Shown: in pieces, positions 17,440-25,878 of the stretch
Layout of the letters: every line of letters begins with the position of its first letter
Numbering within the stretch: position 1 is the first letter of the stretch
Assembly: GCA_964342855.1 (NCBI GenBank)
Contig: CAYFIB010000008.1
Span: forward strand, 1-64,000
DNA from: JBCBJX01 sp964342855
Lineage (GTDB): Bacteria > Pseudomonadota > Alphaproteobacteria > Caulobacterales > Parvularculaceae
Reading direction: 5' to 3'
Length of the DNA: 64,000 nt
Translations under genes and position numbers: made by a program
The notes under the pieces: generated by a model
What the model was told of the DNA's origin: nothing
Seen by the model: only the letters and a program-made list of their open reading frames with translations
Databases searched by the model: none

Positions 17440-18660
17440 ATGGACTTTCAGCATTCCGAACGCGCCCGCGAATGGATCAGCCGCGTCGAGGCGTTCATGG
17501 ACGCCCACGTCTACGCCGGCAATGAAGAGTACGAGCGCCAGCATGAGGGCTTCGGCCCGGACGGGCGCTGGAAAGTGCCGCCGGTCATCGAAGAGCTGAA
17601 AGCCAAAGCCAAGGAAGCGGGCCTGTGGAACATGTTCCATCCGGACCCGGAATATGGCCCGGGCCTTACGAACCTCGAATACGCGCCGATCGCCGAGCTC
17701 ACCGGTCGCTGCCACATCGCGCCGGAAGTCTTCAACTGCGCCGCGCCGGACACCGGCAACATGGAAGTCCTCTCGCGCTACGGCTCCGACGCCCAGAAAG
17801 AGCAGTGGCTGAAGCCGCTCCTTGATGGAAAAATCCGCTCGGCCTTCCTCATGACCGAGCCGCGCGTCGCCTCGTCGGATGCGACGAATATCGAAACCGA
17901 GATCAAGCGCGATGGCGACCACTACGTCATCAACGGCCGCAAATGGTGGTCCTCCGGCGCCGGCGACCCGCGCTGCGCGATCTACATCGTCATGGGCAAG
18001 ACAGACCCGAACGCCGACCGTCATGTGCAGCAGTCCCAGATCCTCGTTCCCGCGGACACGCCAGGCATCGAGATCATCCGCCATCTGCCGGTCTTCGGCT
18101 ATGATGACGCGCCGCACGGCCACATGGAGATCGAGCTGAAAGATGTCCGTGTCCCGGTGGAAAACATGATCCTCGGCGAGGGGCGTGGCTTCGAGATCGC
18201 GCAAGGACGCCTCGGGCCGGGCCGCATTCACCACTGCATGCGGACGATCGGCTCGGCCGAAGTCGCGCTGGAAAAGATGGTGAAGCGCATCCTCAGCCGC
18301 GAAGCCTTCGGCAAGCCGATCTACAAGCATTCGATCTGGGAGCAGCGGGTCGCCGAAGCGCGCGTCGATATCGAGATGACCCGCCTTCTCACGCTGAAAG
18401 CTGCTTGGATGATGGACACGGTCGGCAACAAGGTCGCGAAAGACGAGATCGCTATGATCAAGGTCGCCGCCCCGCGCGTCGCCCTCAAGGTCATCGACGA
18501 CGCGATCCAGGCCTATGGCGGCGCCGGCGTCACCACCGATCCGGGCCTCGCCCGCATGTACTCCGGCATCCGCACCCTGCGCCTCGCCGACGGCCCGGAC
18601 GAAGTGCACTGCCGCTCCATCGCGCGTTCGGAGTTCAAGAAGCACTCCAACGCTGTCTGA
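17440..18660 (+). CDS. Acyl-CoA dehydrogenase family protein
   Basis: A 406-residue flavoenzyme for alpha,beta-desaturation of an acyl-CoA. The FAD-binding region AFLMTEPRVASSDATNI and the C-terminal PRVALKVIDDAIQAYGGAGVTTD are typical. The long N-terminal helix and ACAD10/11-like sequence suggest a branched or unusual acyl substrate rather than short-chain fatty acid, but this is inference. GAGGAGGAA precedes the ATG; the frame extends 72 codons upstream into tadA, which I reject. Confidence 0.88.
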   Translation: MDFQHSERAREWISRVEAFMDAHVYAGNEEYERQHEGFGPDGRWKVPPVIEELKAKAKEAGLWNMFHPDPEYGPGLTNLEYAPIAELTGRCHIAPEVFNCAAPDTGNMEVLSRYGSDAQKEQWLKPLLDGKIRSAFLMTEPRVASSDATNIETEIKRDGDHYVINGRKWWSSGAGDPRCAIYIVMGKTDPNADRHVQQSQILVPADTPGIEIIRHLPVFGYDDAPHGHMEIELKDVRVPVENMILGEGRGFEIAQGRLGPGRIHHCMRTIGSAEVALEKMVKRILSREAFGKPIYKHSIWEQRVAEARVDIEMTRLLTLKAAWMMDTVGNKVAKDEIAMIKVAAPRVALKVIDDAIQAYGGAGVTTDPGLARMYSGIRTLRLADGPDEVHCRSIARSEFKKHSNAV

Positions 18661-18947
18661 GCGCCACCGAACCACCTAATCCGGGCGATGGCGGCGGTCT
18701 CAAGACGTCTACTTGAGATCGCTGGCCTCGCGCCGAGCGGCGCGAGGCCAATTAGCTTCGCGGTTCGATTGCATCGCCGACCAGTCGTCGCCGACAGAGG
18801 GACGCTCTGATCTGCTCAGCATGCGCGGCAAAACCAATGAGACGTCGCCACGTATTCTCGCGATGTCCGCCCGCTCTGGACGGCGAGAGCGCACGGAAGC
18901 GCCGTCGGCCGACTGCGCCGTTTGATATCGTTCCTGACGGTCGGCGA
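18661..18947. other. Gene-free region with a strong hairpin
   Basis: 287 bp between the acyl-CoA dehydrogenase and the convergent lipoprotein gene. It holds a perfect 12-bp stem, TGGCCTCGCGCC (18723-18734) with GGCGCGAGGCCA (18739-18750), closed by GAGC. It could end transcription from either side, but there is no T-tract. Short open frames here lack ribosome sites and I do not call them. Confidence 0.5.
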
Positions 18948-19940
18948 CTAGTCGTCCCGTTTGATCCGAGTCGGCCAGCGGCTGATCGTGAACGTATCAT
19001 CTTCACGGTTCACGCCGCGTCGTGAGCCGCGCGCGAACATCTCGTTGGAACTGAAATCGATCAGGAAGTCGGCGCCGATGAAGAGGTCCGCGCCCGCAAC
19101 CATCAACGGTGCGCGGGGAGCGCCGAGAACATCCAGCGTCTCAAGTTCGAAAATATAGACATCGATCTCTCGCCAGAAGCGGTCGCCCAGTTCGACATAC
19201 TCGAGCCTGACGCGCGTTTCCGGTTTGAACTCGCCGACAGCGCCGCGCGCGCGCCATTCGTCTTTCAGCCGACGGCGGATTTCAGACGCGCGCCAACCTT
19301 CGATCGCGCTCCAACTGAGCGCGGAGAAACCCGCCCCGGTGTCAATCAACGCAGGCAACGACTTTTGCTCGAACCGCGCGACGGCGAAGAGGAGGCCGTG
19401 ATCCGGCCCGCCGAAAGGGCTGGGGCCGAGTGGAATCTTCGTCCACCGGCGCCCGGGCGCTCGTCGGATAAGGTTTTTAGGATAGATACGAATGATCTGG
19501 GGTTCGGCGAGCACTTCAAGAGCATGCTCAGAGAAGAAATCAATCCCGATCAGATTCCGGGCGCTTCGTTCGCCCGGCACATTCTCCAGGACGACGGTCG
19601 GCAGATCGGCTCGGCTTAGCCCGCCCAACTCAATTGAGTCGATCTTGGTCAACGGTCGGTCGGCGCGTTCAAAAAAGCCGTAGACGGAGGTCATGTTCTC
19701 ATCGCTGTAGGGAAGAGCCAGCCGGTTCGCGACGCGCTCCGTGACGGTCGTCAGCGTCGAGGCGGTGTCGATGATGAACTCTTCTTCAACGGTTCCATTA
19801 AGGCGCACTGTAACAGCGATGAGGCCCGTCTCGGTGATCCGGTAAGGCGCTTCATAAACGCCGACGGGCGGACCGCTCGGCGCCGTCGCGCACGCGGAGA
19901 GCCACAGAACGAGCACGCCAAGTCGCAGAACAACGGACAC
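18948..19940 (-). CDS. Lipoprotein with two retropepsin-like aspartyl protease motifs
   Basis: A 330-residue predicted lipoprotein. The signal peptide ends in LSAC, giving lipidated Cys17. Two aspartyl-protease signatures follow: FIIDTAS (Asp58) and ALIDTGA (Asp200). One polypeptide thus holds both halves of a pepsin-like active site, whereas retropepsins supply one each from two subunits. The protein would sit at the membrane facing the periplasm. The GTG at 19940 is supported by GGGAGGAG a few bases upstream. Substrate unknown. Confidence 0.78.
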   Translation of the reverse strand: MSVVLRLGVLVLWLSACATAPSGPPVGVYEAPYRITETGLIAVTVRLNGTVEEEFIIDTASTLTTVTERVANRLALPYSDENMTSVYGFFERADRPLTKIDSIELGGLSRADLPTVVLENVPGERSARNLIGIDFFSEHALEVLAEPQIIRIYPKNLIRRAPGRRWTKIPLGPSPFGGPDHGLLFAVARFEQKSLPALIDTGAGFSALSWSAIEGWRASEIRRRLKDEWRARGAVGEFKPETRVRLEYVELGDRFWREIDVYIFELETLDVLGAPRAPLMVAGADLFIGADFLIDFSSNEMFARGSRRGVNREDDTFTISRWPTRIKRDD

Positions 19941-20112
19941 GTGATCTCCTCCCCGCGCCGCGTTTTCGCTTCTGTAGGCGAAGCTGTCATTATGGATGAC
20001 GAGGCGCGCGAAGACGGTAGCACGCGCGCGGCGCGCATCAATCCGGCTGCGCGGGGCGCTGGCGCCGAGGCGACCCCGCTGTATTCTCCGGCCAACATCA
20101 AAGGAGCGCCCC

Positions 20113-20868
20113 ATGAGCACAGACGTTCTGCTGTCGTCCATTGAAGACGGCGTTGCGACCCTCACTCTCAATCGGCCGGACGCCATGAACGCCTTCACGC
20201 CGGAGCTGCTGGAGGCGCTGGTCGCCGGGCTGAAAGAGGCGGGTGAACAGGCGCGGGTGATCGTCCTGCAGGGCGCGGGACGGTGTTTCTCCGCGGGCGT
20301 CGATCTCAAGGTGCTGCAGAAGGCGACGCTCGATGCGGGCCGCGTCGGCGGCGTGTTCGACGGCCCGGCGGCGGAAGCGGCGGCGGTGGTGCGGGCGGCG
20401 CCCGTGCCGGTCATCGCCCGCGTGCACGGCGCCTGCTTCACCGGCGCCCTTGAAATCGCGCTGCACTGCGATCTTCTGTTCACGGCTGCGGACGCAAAAT
20501 TCGGCGACACGCACGCGAAATTCGGCCTGCGCCCGACCTGGGGGATGAGCCAGACTTTGTCGCGCGCCGTCGGCTTGAAAAAAGCGAAAGAGCTGTCCTT
20601 CACGGCACGGACCTTCTCCGGCGTCGAGGCGGCGTCCTGGGGGCTCGCTAATGCGGCGTTCCCGACCATCGAGTCGCTGGACGCGGCGGTCGCCGATACG
20701 GCGCGCCGGATCGCGAAAAACTCCGAAGGCGCGATATCAGCGTACAAGGATCTGTTCCGCCTCGCTGCGGAGAACCGGCCGCTGGAAGAGGCGCTATCGG
20801 AAGAGGTCGCGCGGGAATACCCGCAAATTACGGATACGAACGAACGTCTCGCCGGGTTCGGTAAATAG
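20113..20868 (+). CDS. Enoyl-CoA hydratase/isomerase family protein
   Basis: A 251-residue crotonase-fold enzyme. The CoA-binding and oxyanion-hole stretches LNRPDAMNAFT, CFSAGVDL and HGACFTGALEIALHCDL are visible. Family members without a clear Glu pair can act on unusual CoA esters; here the second catalytic acid position reads AKFGDTHAKFG, so assignment as a classical fatty-acid hydratase is not certain. AAGGAG precedes the ATG. A frame extension upstream (from 19996) has no ribosome site. Confidence 0.85.
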   Translation: MSTDVLLSSIEDGVATLTLNRPDAMNAFTPELLEALVAGLKEAGEQARVIVLQGAGRCFSAGVDLKVLQKATLDAGRVGGVFDGPAAEAAAVVRAAPVPVIARVHGACFTGALEIALHCDLLFTAADAKFGDTHAKFGLRPTWGMSQTLSRAVGLKKAKELSFTARTFSGVEAASWGLANAAFPTIESLDAAVADTARRIAKNSEGAISAYKDLFRLAAENRPLEEALSEEVAREYPQITDTNERLAGFGK

Positions 20869-20910
20869 GCGGCGCGCCGCACCGGCGGAACCGACGTCGA
20901 AGGAAGTCTT

Positions 20911-21702
20911 ATGCCTAAAACTCTCACTCTTCTGGTCGTCTGTTTTGTCGTGACCCTCGCCGGGTGCGCTCATGAGGGCGAGCCGGACATTACCGTTTTT
21001 CCGCTGGCTCAGGACGCGATGGCGGATGTTGACCGCACGCTCGCCGCCGCGCGCGCTGAGGAGAAGCTCGCGCTCGTCGTCCTGGGCGCGAACTGGTGCC
21101 ATGACAGCCGTGCGCTGACGGAGCGGTTCGACGATCCTCGAATGTCGGCGCTTCTCGCGGCGAGCTACAAGGTCCAGCTGGTGAATGTCGGCTATCTCGA
21201 TCGCGGCTTTGACGTTGCGGAACGGTTCGGTCTGCCGGTTTATACGCACACGCCGACGGTTCTCATCATCGATCCGCAGACGGGCGATGTTGTGAACGTC
21301 GACGATCATTTTCAGTGGCGGGACGCCTACAAGATCTCCGACGAGGCGACGCTCGCCTATTTCACCGCCAAGACGGATCCGGCGAATTGGGCGTCGGAGG
21401 CGCCTCCCGCCGTCGTGGCGTCGCCCGTTTACGTCGAGTTGATCGAGGGCGTAGCAGAATTCGAGGCGGAGCAGGCGGCGCGCATTCGCTCCGCCTACGC
21501 TTTGATCGGGCCGCGCATGGAGGCTGACGCTCCGGATATGCGCGATTACTGGCGCCCGGTCGCCAAGCTCCGGTATCGGTTGCCGGATGATGTGAAGGCC
21601 TTGCGCGACGAGGTCGCAGAACGAGTCGCTGCAGGCGAGACGGAAATTGATCTGGCTTTTCCAACGTATCCGGCATGGCCGTGGGAAGTTGCGGCCGACT
21701 AG
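20911..21702 (+). CDS. Thioredoxin-fold lipoprotein with a CxxS site
   Basis: A 263-residue predicted lipoprotein (lipobox LAGC, Cys19). A thioredoxin-like domain (about residues 45-150) carries LGANWCHDSRAL, where the usual CxxC reads C-H-D-S (Cys63, Ser66). Monothiol sites of this kind can act in isomerase or sensing roles, not as simple dithiol oxidases. The C-terminal 100 residues are not recognised. It is 42 bp downstream of the enoyl-CoA hydratase and 24 bp upstream of a DsbA-like gene, so a redox-related operon is possible. Confidence 0.72.
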   Translation: MPKTLTLLVVCFVVTLAGCAHEGEPDITVFPLAQDAMADVDRTLAAARAEEKLALVVLGANWCHDSRALTERFDDPRMSALLAASYKVQLVNVGYLDRGFDVAERFGLPVYTHTPTVLIIDPQTGDVVNVDDHFQWRDAYKISDEATLAYFTAKTDPANWASEAPPAVVASPVYVELIEGVAEFEAEQAARIRSAYALIGPRMEADAPDMRDYWRPVAKLRYRLPDDVKALRDEVAERVAAGETEIDLAFPTYPAWPWEVAAD

Positions 21703-21726
21703 AGGTCCCGAAGCAAGGAGAGCATC

Positions 21727-22395
21727 ATGAGCGACAAACCGCGTCTCGTCGTCGACATCGTCTCAGACACAGTCTGCCCGTGGTGTTATGTCGGCAAGCG
21801 GAGTTTCGACCGCGCGAAACTGGCGCTGACGCTCGAGTTTGATCTGGTCGTCCGGTATCGGCCTTATCAGTTGAACCCGGACACGCCCGAAGGCGGCGTC
21901 GATCGGGCGGCGTATTATGCGAAAAAGTTTCCGGACGCGGAGCGCCTCGCGCAAATGCGCGCCGCGCTGGAGGAAAGCGCCCGCGGCGTCGGGCTGATGC
22001 TCGACACCACCATGCCGCACATTCTGCCGAACACCCTCGACAGCCATCGCGTCATCCGCTGGGCGCATCTGGAGGGCGTTCAGGAAGAAGCGAAAGAGAA
22101 GATCATGGCCGCTTATTGGGGGCGCGGGCAGGATATCGGCGACCCGGACGTGCTCGCCGCCGCCGCGGCGGCCGCCGGCATGGACAAGGCGGAGGTTCGC
22201 GAACGTCTTTCAACGGACGAAGACCGAGCCGATGTCGCCGAAGAAGCTCAGCAGTTCCGACAAGGCGGCGTCGCCGGCGTGCCGACTTTTATCGTGAATG
22301 AGCTGACCGGCTTTTCCGGCGCCCACGATCCGCAGACGCTCGTGCGGGGGATCAAGCAATGCGCGGAGGCGGGCCCGCCGCCTGAAGACGCTTAG
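21727..22395 (+). CDS. DsbA-family oxidoreductase (FrnE-like)
   Basis: A 222-residue DsbA-like thioredoxin-fold protein with active site CPWC (Cys17, Cys20) and the cis-proline loop GVAGVPTFIVN. There is no signal peptide, as in the cytoplasmic FrnE/YwbO group, so it is probably a cytosolic disulfide isomerase or a glutathione-dependent enzyme rather than a periplasmic oxidase. AAGGAGAGC lies before the ATG. Its TAG stop overlaps the TAA stop of msrB within TTAG. Confidence 0.88.
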   Translation: MSDKPRLVVDIVSDTVCPWCYVGKRSFDRAKLALTLEFDLVVRYRPYQLNPDTPEGGVDRAAYYAKKFPDAERLAQMRAALEESARGVGLMLDTTMPHILPNTLDSHRVIRWAHLEGVQEEAKEKIMAAYWGRGQDIGDPDVLAAAAAAAGMDKAEVRERLSTDEDRADVAEEAQQFRQGGVAGVPTFIVNELTGFSGAHDPQTLVRGIKQCAEAGPPPEDA

Positions 22396-22901
22396 GCCGG
22401 CTTGAACGTCAGCGCCACGCCGTTGTTGCAGTATCTGAGCCCGGTCGGCGAGGGGCCGTCATTGAACACGTGGCCCTGATGGCCGCCGCAGCGCGCGCAG
22501 TGGTATTCCGTCCGTGGAAAGATGAGCTTGAAATCCGTCTTTGTTCCCAGCGCGCCCGGAATGAAGTCAAAATAGGACGGCCACCCGGTGCCGGAATTGA
22601 ATTTCTGCTCAGAGGTGAAGAGGTCCAGCCCGCAACCGGCGCAGGCGTAGACGCCCGCTTCATAGACCTTGTCGAGAGGGCTGGAGCTCGGGGGTTCGGT
22701 TCCTTCCTTGCGCAGCACATAAAAGGCTTCCGGCGACAGGCGTTCGCGCCACTCCGCTTCTGAAAGCTGCCATTTCTCGTAGTCCGGGATCGTCGACGGA
22801 TCGGGATCGCCCTTCGGCGGGCGGCTGCGATCATCGGCGCTCGCGTTCGCGCCGGAGAGGCCCGCACCGAGGGCGCCGCCCAAGAAACCGCGTCTGCTCA
22901 T
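22392..22901 (-). CDS. msrB: Tat-exported peptide-methionine (R)-S-oxide reductase
   Basis: A 169-residue MsrB that reduces Met-R-sulfoxide in oxidised proteins. Zinc-binding pairs are Cys87/Cys90 and Cys135/Cys138, and the catalytic cysteine is Cys158 in RYCNNG. The N-terminus MSRRGFLGGALGAG is a twin-arginine signal, so the enzyme would work in the periplasm. GAGGAA before the ATG at 22901 supports this start over one five codons upstream. Confidence 0.93.
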   Translation of the reverse strand: MSRRGFLGGALGAGLSGANASADDRSRPPKGDPDPSTIPDYEKWQLSEAEWRERLSPEAFYVLRKEGTEPPSSSPLDKVYEAGVYACAGCGLDLFTSEQKFNSGTGWPSYFDFIPGALGTKTDFKLIFPRTEYHCARCGGHQGHVFNDGPSPTGLRYCNNGVALTFKPA

Positions 22902-22987
22902 CGCACTTTTCCTCATCGGTAACGCCTCGTCGTTCTCTACATAAGACGCTTTGATATGGGCGCGTTTCGCTCACGGGCGAATGACGA

Positions 22988-23908
22988 TCAGGCGAGGAAG
23001 GCGTTCGCCGCCGCCGCCGCGAACAGGATGAAGCCCGCATCCCGGTTTGACTTGAAGACCGCAAGACATCGCGCCGGATCGCTTATGTCCGTCGCGCGGA
23101 TCTGCCAGACAAGGTGCAACGCGAAGGCGGCGACGCCGATGAACCAGAGGGGCCCCGCGCCGTTGAGCGCGCCTGCAAGCGCGGCCAGGATCGCGGCGCC
23201 GGCGTAAAGCGCGATAAGCCACGGCTTTGTCGCGTCGCCGAAGAGCAGCGCGGAGGAGCCGACGCCGATCAGCTCGTCATCCTCTTTGTCCTGATGCGCA
23301 TAGATCGTGTCGTAGCCGATGGTCCAAAGAACGCCGGAGGCGTAGAGCGCCCAGGTCGCCGGTTCGAAACGGCCCGCCGTCGCCGCCCATCCGAGCACGT
23401 AGCCATAAGTCATGTTGAGGCCGAGCCATGCCTGCGGCATGGCCGTGATGCGTTTCATGAACGGGTAGGCCGCGATGAGGGCGAGGGCGGCGACGCCCGT
23501 CAAAATAGCCAGCCTGTTCAGCTGTAGAAGGACGATCAGCCCGATCAGCGACAGTCCCGCAGTGAAGAAAAGCGCCCCGCGCAGCGAAATCTGGCCGGAG
23601 GGAAGCGGGCGGGAGCGCGTGCGCTCCACTTCGGCGTCGATCTTCCGGTCGACGATATCGTTCACCGCGCATCCCGCCCCGCGCATGGCGACGGCGCCGA
23701 TGAAGAAGAGGAGGAGGAGCTTCAGGTCCGGAACGTCGTCGCCCGCGAGGGCGATCGCCGTCCAACCCGGAAGCATGAGCAATTGCCAGCCGATCGGCCG
23801 GTCGGCGCGCATCAGGCGGAGAAAGGGCCGCCAGGCGCGCGGCGCGCGCGTATCGACCCAGTTCCCCTTAGGCGCGTCGGAGACGGCGATGTCGGCCGGT
23901 GCGGTCAT
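22988..23908 (-). CDS. ubiA: 4-hydroxybenzoate polyprenyltransferase
   Basis: A 306-residue membrane prenyltransferase of ubiquinone biosynthesis. Both metal-binding aspartate motifs are present: NDIVDRKID, followed by ERTRSRPLPSG, and the second-half YDTIYAHQDKEDD. About eight hydrophobic helices are visible. It joins a polyprenyl chain to 4-hydroxybenzoate at the inner membrane. Together with coq7 at 35.6-36.2 kb it indicates ubiquinone synthesis. Confidence 0.95.
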   Translation of the reverse strand: MTAPADIAVSDAPKGNWVDTRAPRAWRPFLRLMRADRPIGWQLLMLPGWTAIALAGDDVPDLKLLLLFFIGAVAMRGAGCAVNDIVDRKIDAEVERTRSRPLPSGQISLRGALFFTAGLSLIGLIVLLQLNRLAILTGVAALALIAAYPFMKRITAMPQAWLGLNMTYGYVLGWAATAGRFEPATWALYASGVLWTIGYDTIYAHQDKEDDELIGVGSSALLFGDATKPWLIALYAGAAILAALAGALNGAGPLWFIGVAAFALHLVWQIRATDISDPARCLAVFKSNRDAGFILFAAAAANAFLA

Positions 23909-23961
23909 TCCTGCGGTTTAGGCCGGGCGGACGCAGTTCGCCAAGGGACGTCGCGCCGCGG

Positions 23962-25059
23962 TTAAAACTTCAGGATGACGCCCTCGCGCGGGTTTACGTC
24001 GCCTGCCGCCATTTTGCGGTACTCCGCGAGCATGGCGTCGGGGCCTTCGACGTACCGAATGGTGTTGAGGGCGGGGGCCGTTTTCAGGAACGCCGCCCAC
24101 GCTTCCCCGGATTTGGCGAAGAATGCTTCCGGCCCCCAGTCGCGGACGCGTTTTTTGATGCGGCCGGGCGCGAAGAACGGCTCCATGGGAACGGCGGGGT
24201 CGAACTTGTCCGCTTTTTCCGCATCCCAGTGGGACATGCCGACATGGAGGCTCCATTTTAGCGCGTCGCCAAACCGTTCGTGCACGGCGCGGGTGATCGG
24301 GCGCGAGCCGGCCATATCGACATAGGCGGCGGCCGGCGTCTCCATGCCCGAGATGTCGTCATAGGTGACGACCTCGTCATAAAACCCGGTTTCGCGCACG
24401 AAGGCGGCGTTACCTTTCGAGGTGAGGCCGACCCGTTGCGGGGCGCCGTCCATGCGGCCGATGCAGAAGGCGGCGGTCATCGCCGTCTTGCTGGAGGCGC
24501 TGGAGAGGAGAACAGCGTCCGCGCCGCGATAGCGCTCCTCCGCCAGCTGATCGGCGATCAGATAGCCGGTGATGAAGAGCGGGTGAAAGACCGGCCGCAG
24601 GTTCTCGTCCTCGGCGGCGATCTCGGGCGCGCCGGAAAGGCGGATGTACTGATTGTACGCCGCCGCGCCTTTCTGGCGGTGTTCGGCGCCGTCAAAGAAA
24701 CCGTTCGGCGTCACGCGCGTAGGCTGCATGACAAGCTCCGACGCCATCGGAAAATACCCGTAGAGGCGTTCCCCAATTTTGATGTCGGCCACGTCGGAAG
24801 CGATCACCTCCGCATACCCCCACACGGGGAGAAGGCCTTTGGCGTCATCGCCCGAGGGGAAGAACGACCAGTAGCCCGGCATGTCCGTCCACGCGCCGAA
24901 GCCGTTCCCACAGACCGCATAGGTGATGTTGTTCGCGGTGAGGGCGGCGTGGGTCGGTATCACCGTGACGGTGGGCGCGTCCCCTGAAGGCGCCGGCGGC
25001 GCGCCCGCGGTCGCCGCCTCTCGGATGTCGTCCCTGTCGATGTGAATGCTCCAGCCCAT
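23962..25059 (-). CDS. DUF2855 family protein
   Basis: A 365-residue protein of the DUF2855 family, which resembles medium-chain reductases without the usual zinc residues. NITYAVCGNGFG near the start, VWGYAEV and ADAVLLSSASSKTAMTAAFC are characteristic; the last looks like a degenerate Rossmann nucleotide-binding loop. The function is unknown; oxidoreduction of a carbonyl or enone is a guess. It stands alone between ubiA and an ICL/PEPM gene. Confidence 0.75.
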   Translation of the reverse strand: MGWSIHIDRDDIREAATAGAPPAPSGDAPTVTVIPTHAALTANNITYAVCGNGFGAWTDMPGYWSFFPSGDDAKGLLPVWGYAEVIASDVADIKIGERLYGYFPMASELVMQPTRVTPNGFFDGAEHRQKGAAAYNQYIRLSGAPEIAAEDENLRPVFHPLFITGYLIADQLAEERYRGADAVLLSSASSKTAMTAAFCIGRMDGAPQRVGLTSKGNAAFVRETGFYDEVVTYDDISGMETPAAAYVDMAGSRPITRAVHERFGDALKWSLHVGMSHWDAEKADKFDPAVPMEPFFAPGRIKKRVRDWGPEAFFAKSGEAWAAFLKTAPALNTIRYVEGPDAMLAEYRKMAAGDVNPREGVILKF

Positions 25060-25131
25060 GGCGTCCTCCCGAGGTTTGTTTTGGGCAGAGTAGCCCGCGG
25101 GCCGGGCGCTGGGCGAGGGTTTTGCGCAGGC

Positions 25132-25878
25132 TCAGACGGCGGTCGCCGCCCGGCATTCGGCCTCGAAAGTTTTCATCAGCTTTCGGTAGGGGAAGGGTCC
25201 GAAGCTCACGCGCGCGACGCCAAGTTCGCCGAGCCGCGCGATGGACGGCGTCGCGGGCGTCGTCATGATGTTTACCGGCAGCGGAGACTGCACGCAGACG
25301 GTTTTGATCAGAGCTTCGTCCGCAAGGCCGGGCGCGAAGAAGCCGTCCGCGCCCGCCGCGGCGTAGGCCGTCGCTCGGGCGAGCGCCTCGTCGAGGTGGC
25401 TTGCGTGCTCAGAAGGATCGGAGCGCAAAAAGTAGTCGGTTCGTGCATTGATGAAGGCGTTGACGCCCGCTTTTTCCGCACCGCGGCGAACGGCTTTGAG
25501 GCGCGCGACCTGCTCGTCTGCGGGGCGCACGCCGCCGTTCAGCCCGTCCTCGAAATTGACGCCGACGGCGCCTGCTTCGAACAGGCGCGCCGCGTTTTCT
25601 TCGATTTCGGCGGGCTCGTGCGCGTATCCGGCTTCAAAGTCTACCGTCAACGGAACATTGACGCTCGCGGCGATGCGCCCGGCGATCCAGACCAGCATGT
25701 CGAAAGGCAGCGCCTCGCCATCGGCATAGCCGTGCGCCGCGGCGACGGACCAGCTTCCCGTCGCGACCGCTTTCGCGCCCGCCTCAGCAACGACTTTCGC
25801 ACCGCCCGCATCCCAGATGTTGTAGAGGGCGAGCGGTGTTCCCGGCACGTGCAGTTCACGGAATTTATCAGCGTTCAC
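25132..25878 (-). CDS. Isocitrate lyase/PEP mutase superfamily protein
   Basis: A 248-residue TIM-barrel lyase-like protein. The segments NIWDAGGAKVVAEAGAKAVATGS, TVDFEAGYAH and GVNFEDG define the superfamily; the last two bind magnesium and substrate. The short form is usually a carboxyvinyl- or phosphonomutase-like enzyme whose substrate cannot be read from sequence. The GTG at 25878 overlaps the ada stop as GTGA, and GGGAG lies upstream, which favours this start over one 17 codons earlier. Confidence 0.85.
   Translation of the reverse strand: MNADKFRELHVPGTPLALYNIWDAGGAKVVAEAGAKAVATGSWSVAAAHGYADGEALPFDMLVWIAGRIAASVNVPLTVDFEAGYAHEPAEIEENAARLFEAGAVGVNFEDGLNGGVRPADEQVARLKAVRRGAEKAGVNAFINARTDYFLRSDPSEHASHLDEALARATAYAAAGADGFFAPGLADEALIKTVCVQSPLPVNIMTTPATPSIARLGELGVARVSFGPFPYRKLMKTFEAECRAATAV

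Noticed and set aside
17347..18675. Minus-strand 442-codon frame across the acyl-CoA dehydrogenase
   Set aside because: Antisense to a well-conserved enzyme; no recognisable domain and no ribosome site.
18713..18925. A 70-residue open frame after the acyl-CoA dehydrogenase
   Set aside because: No ribosome site, passes through the 12-bp hairpin, and the composition is that of random GC-rich sequence.
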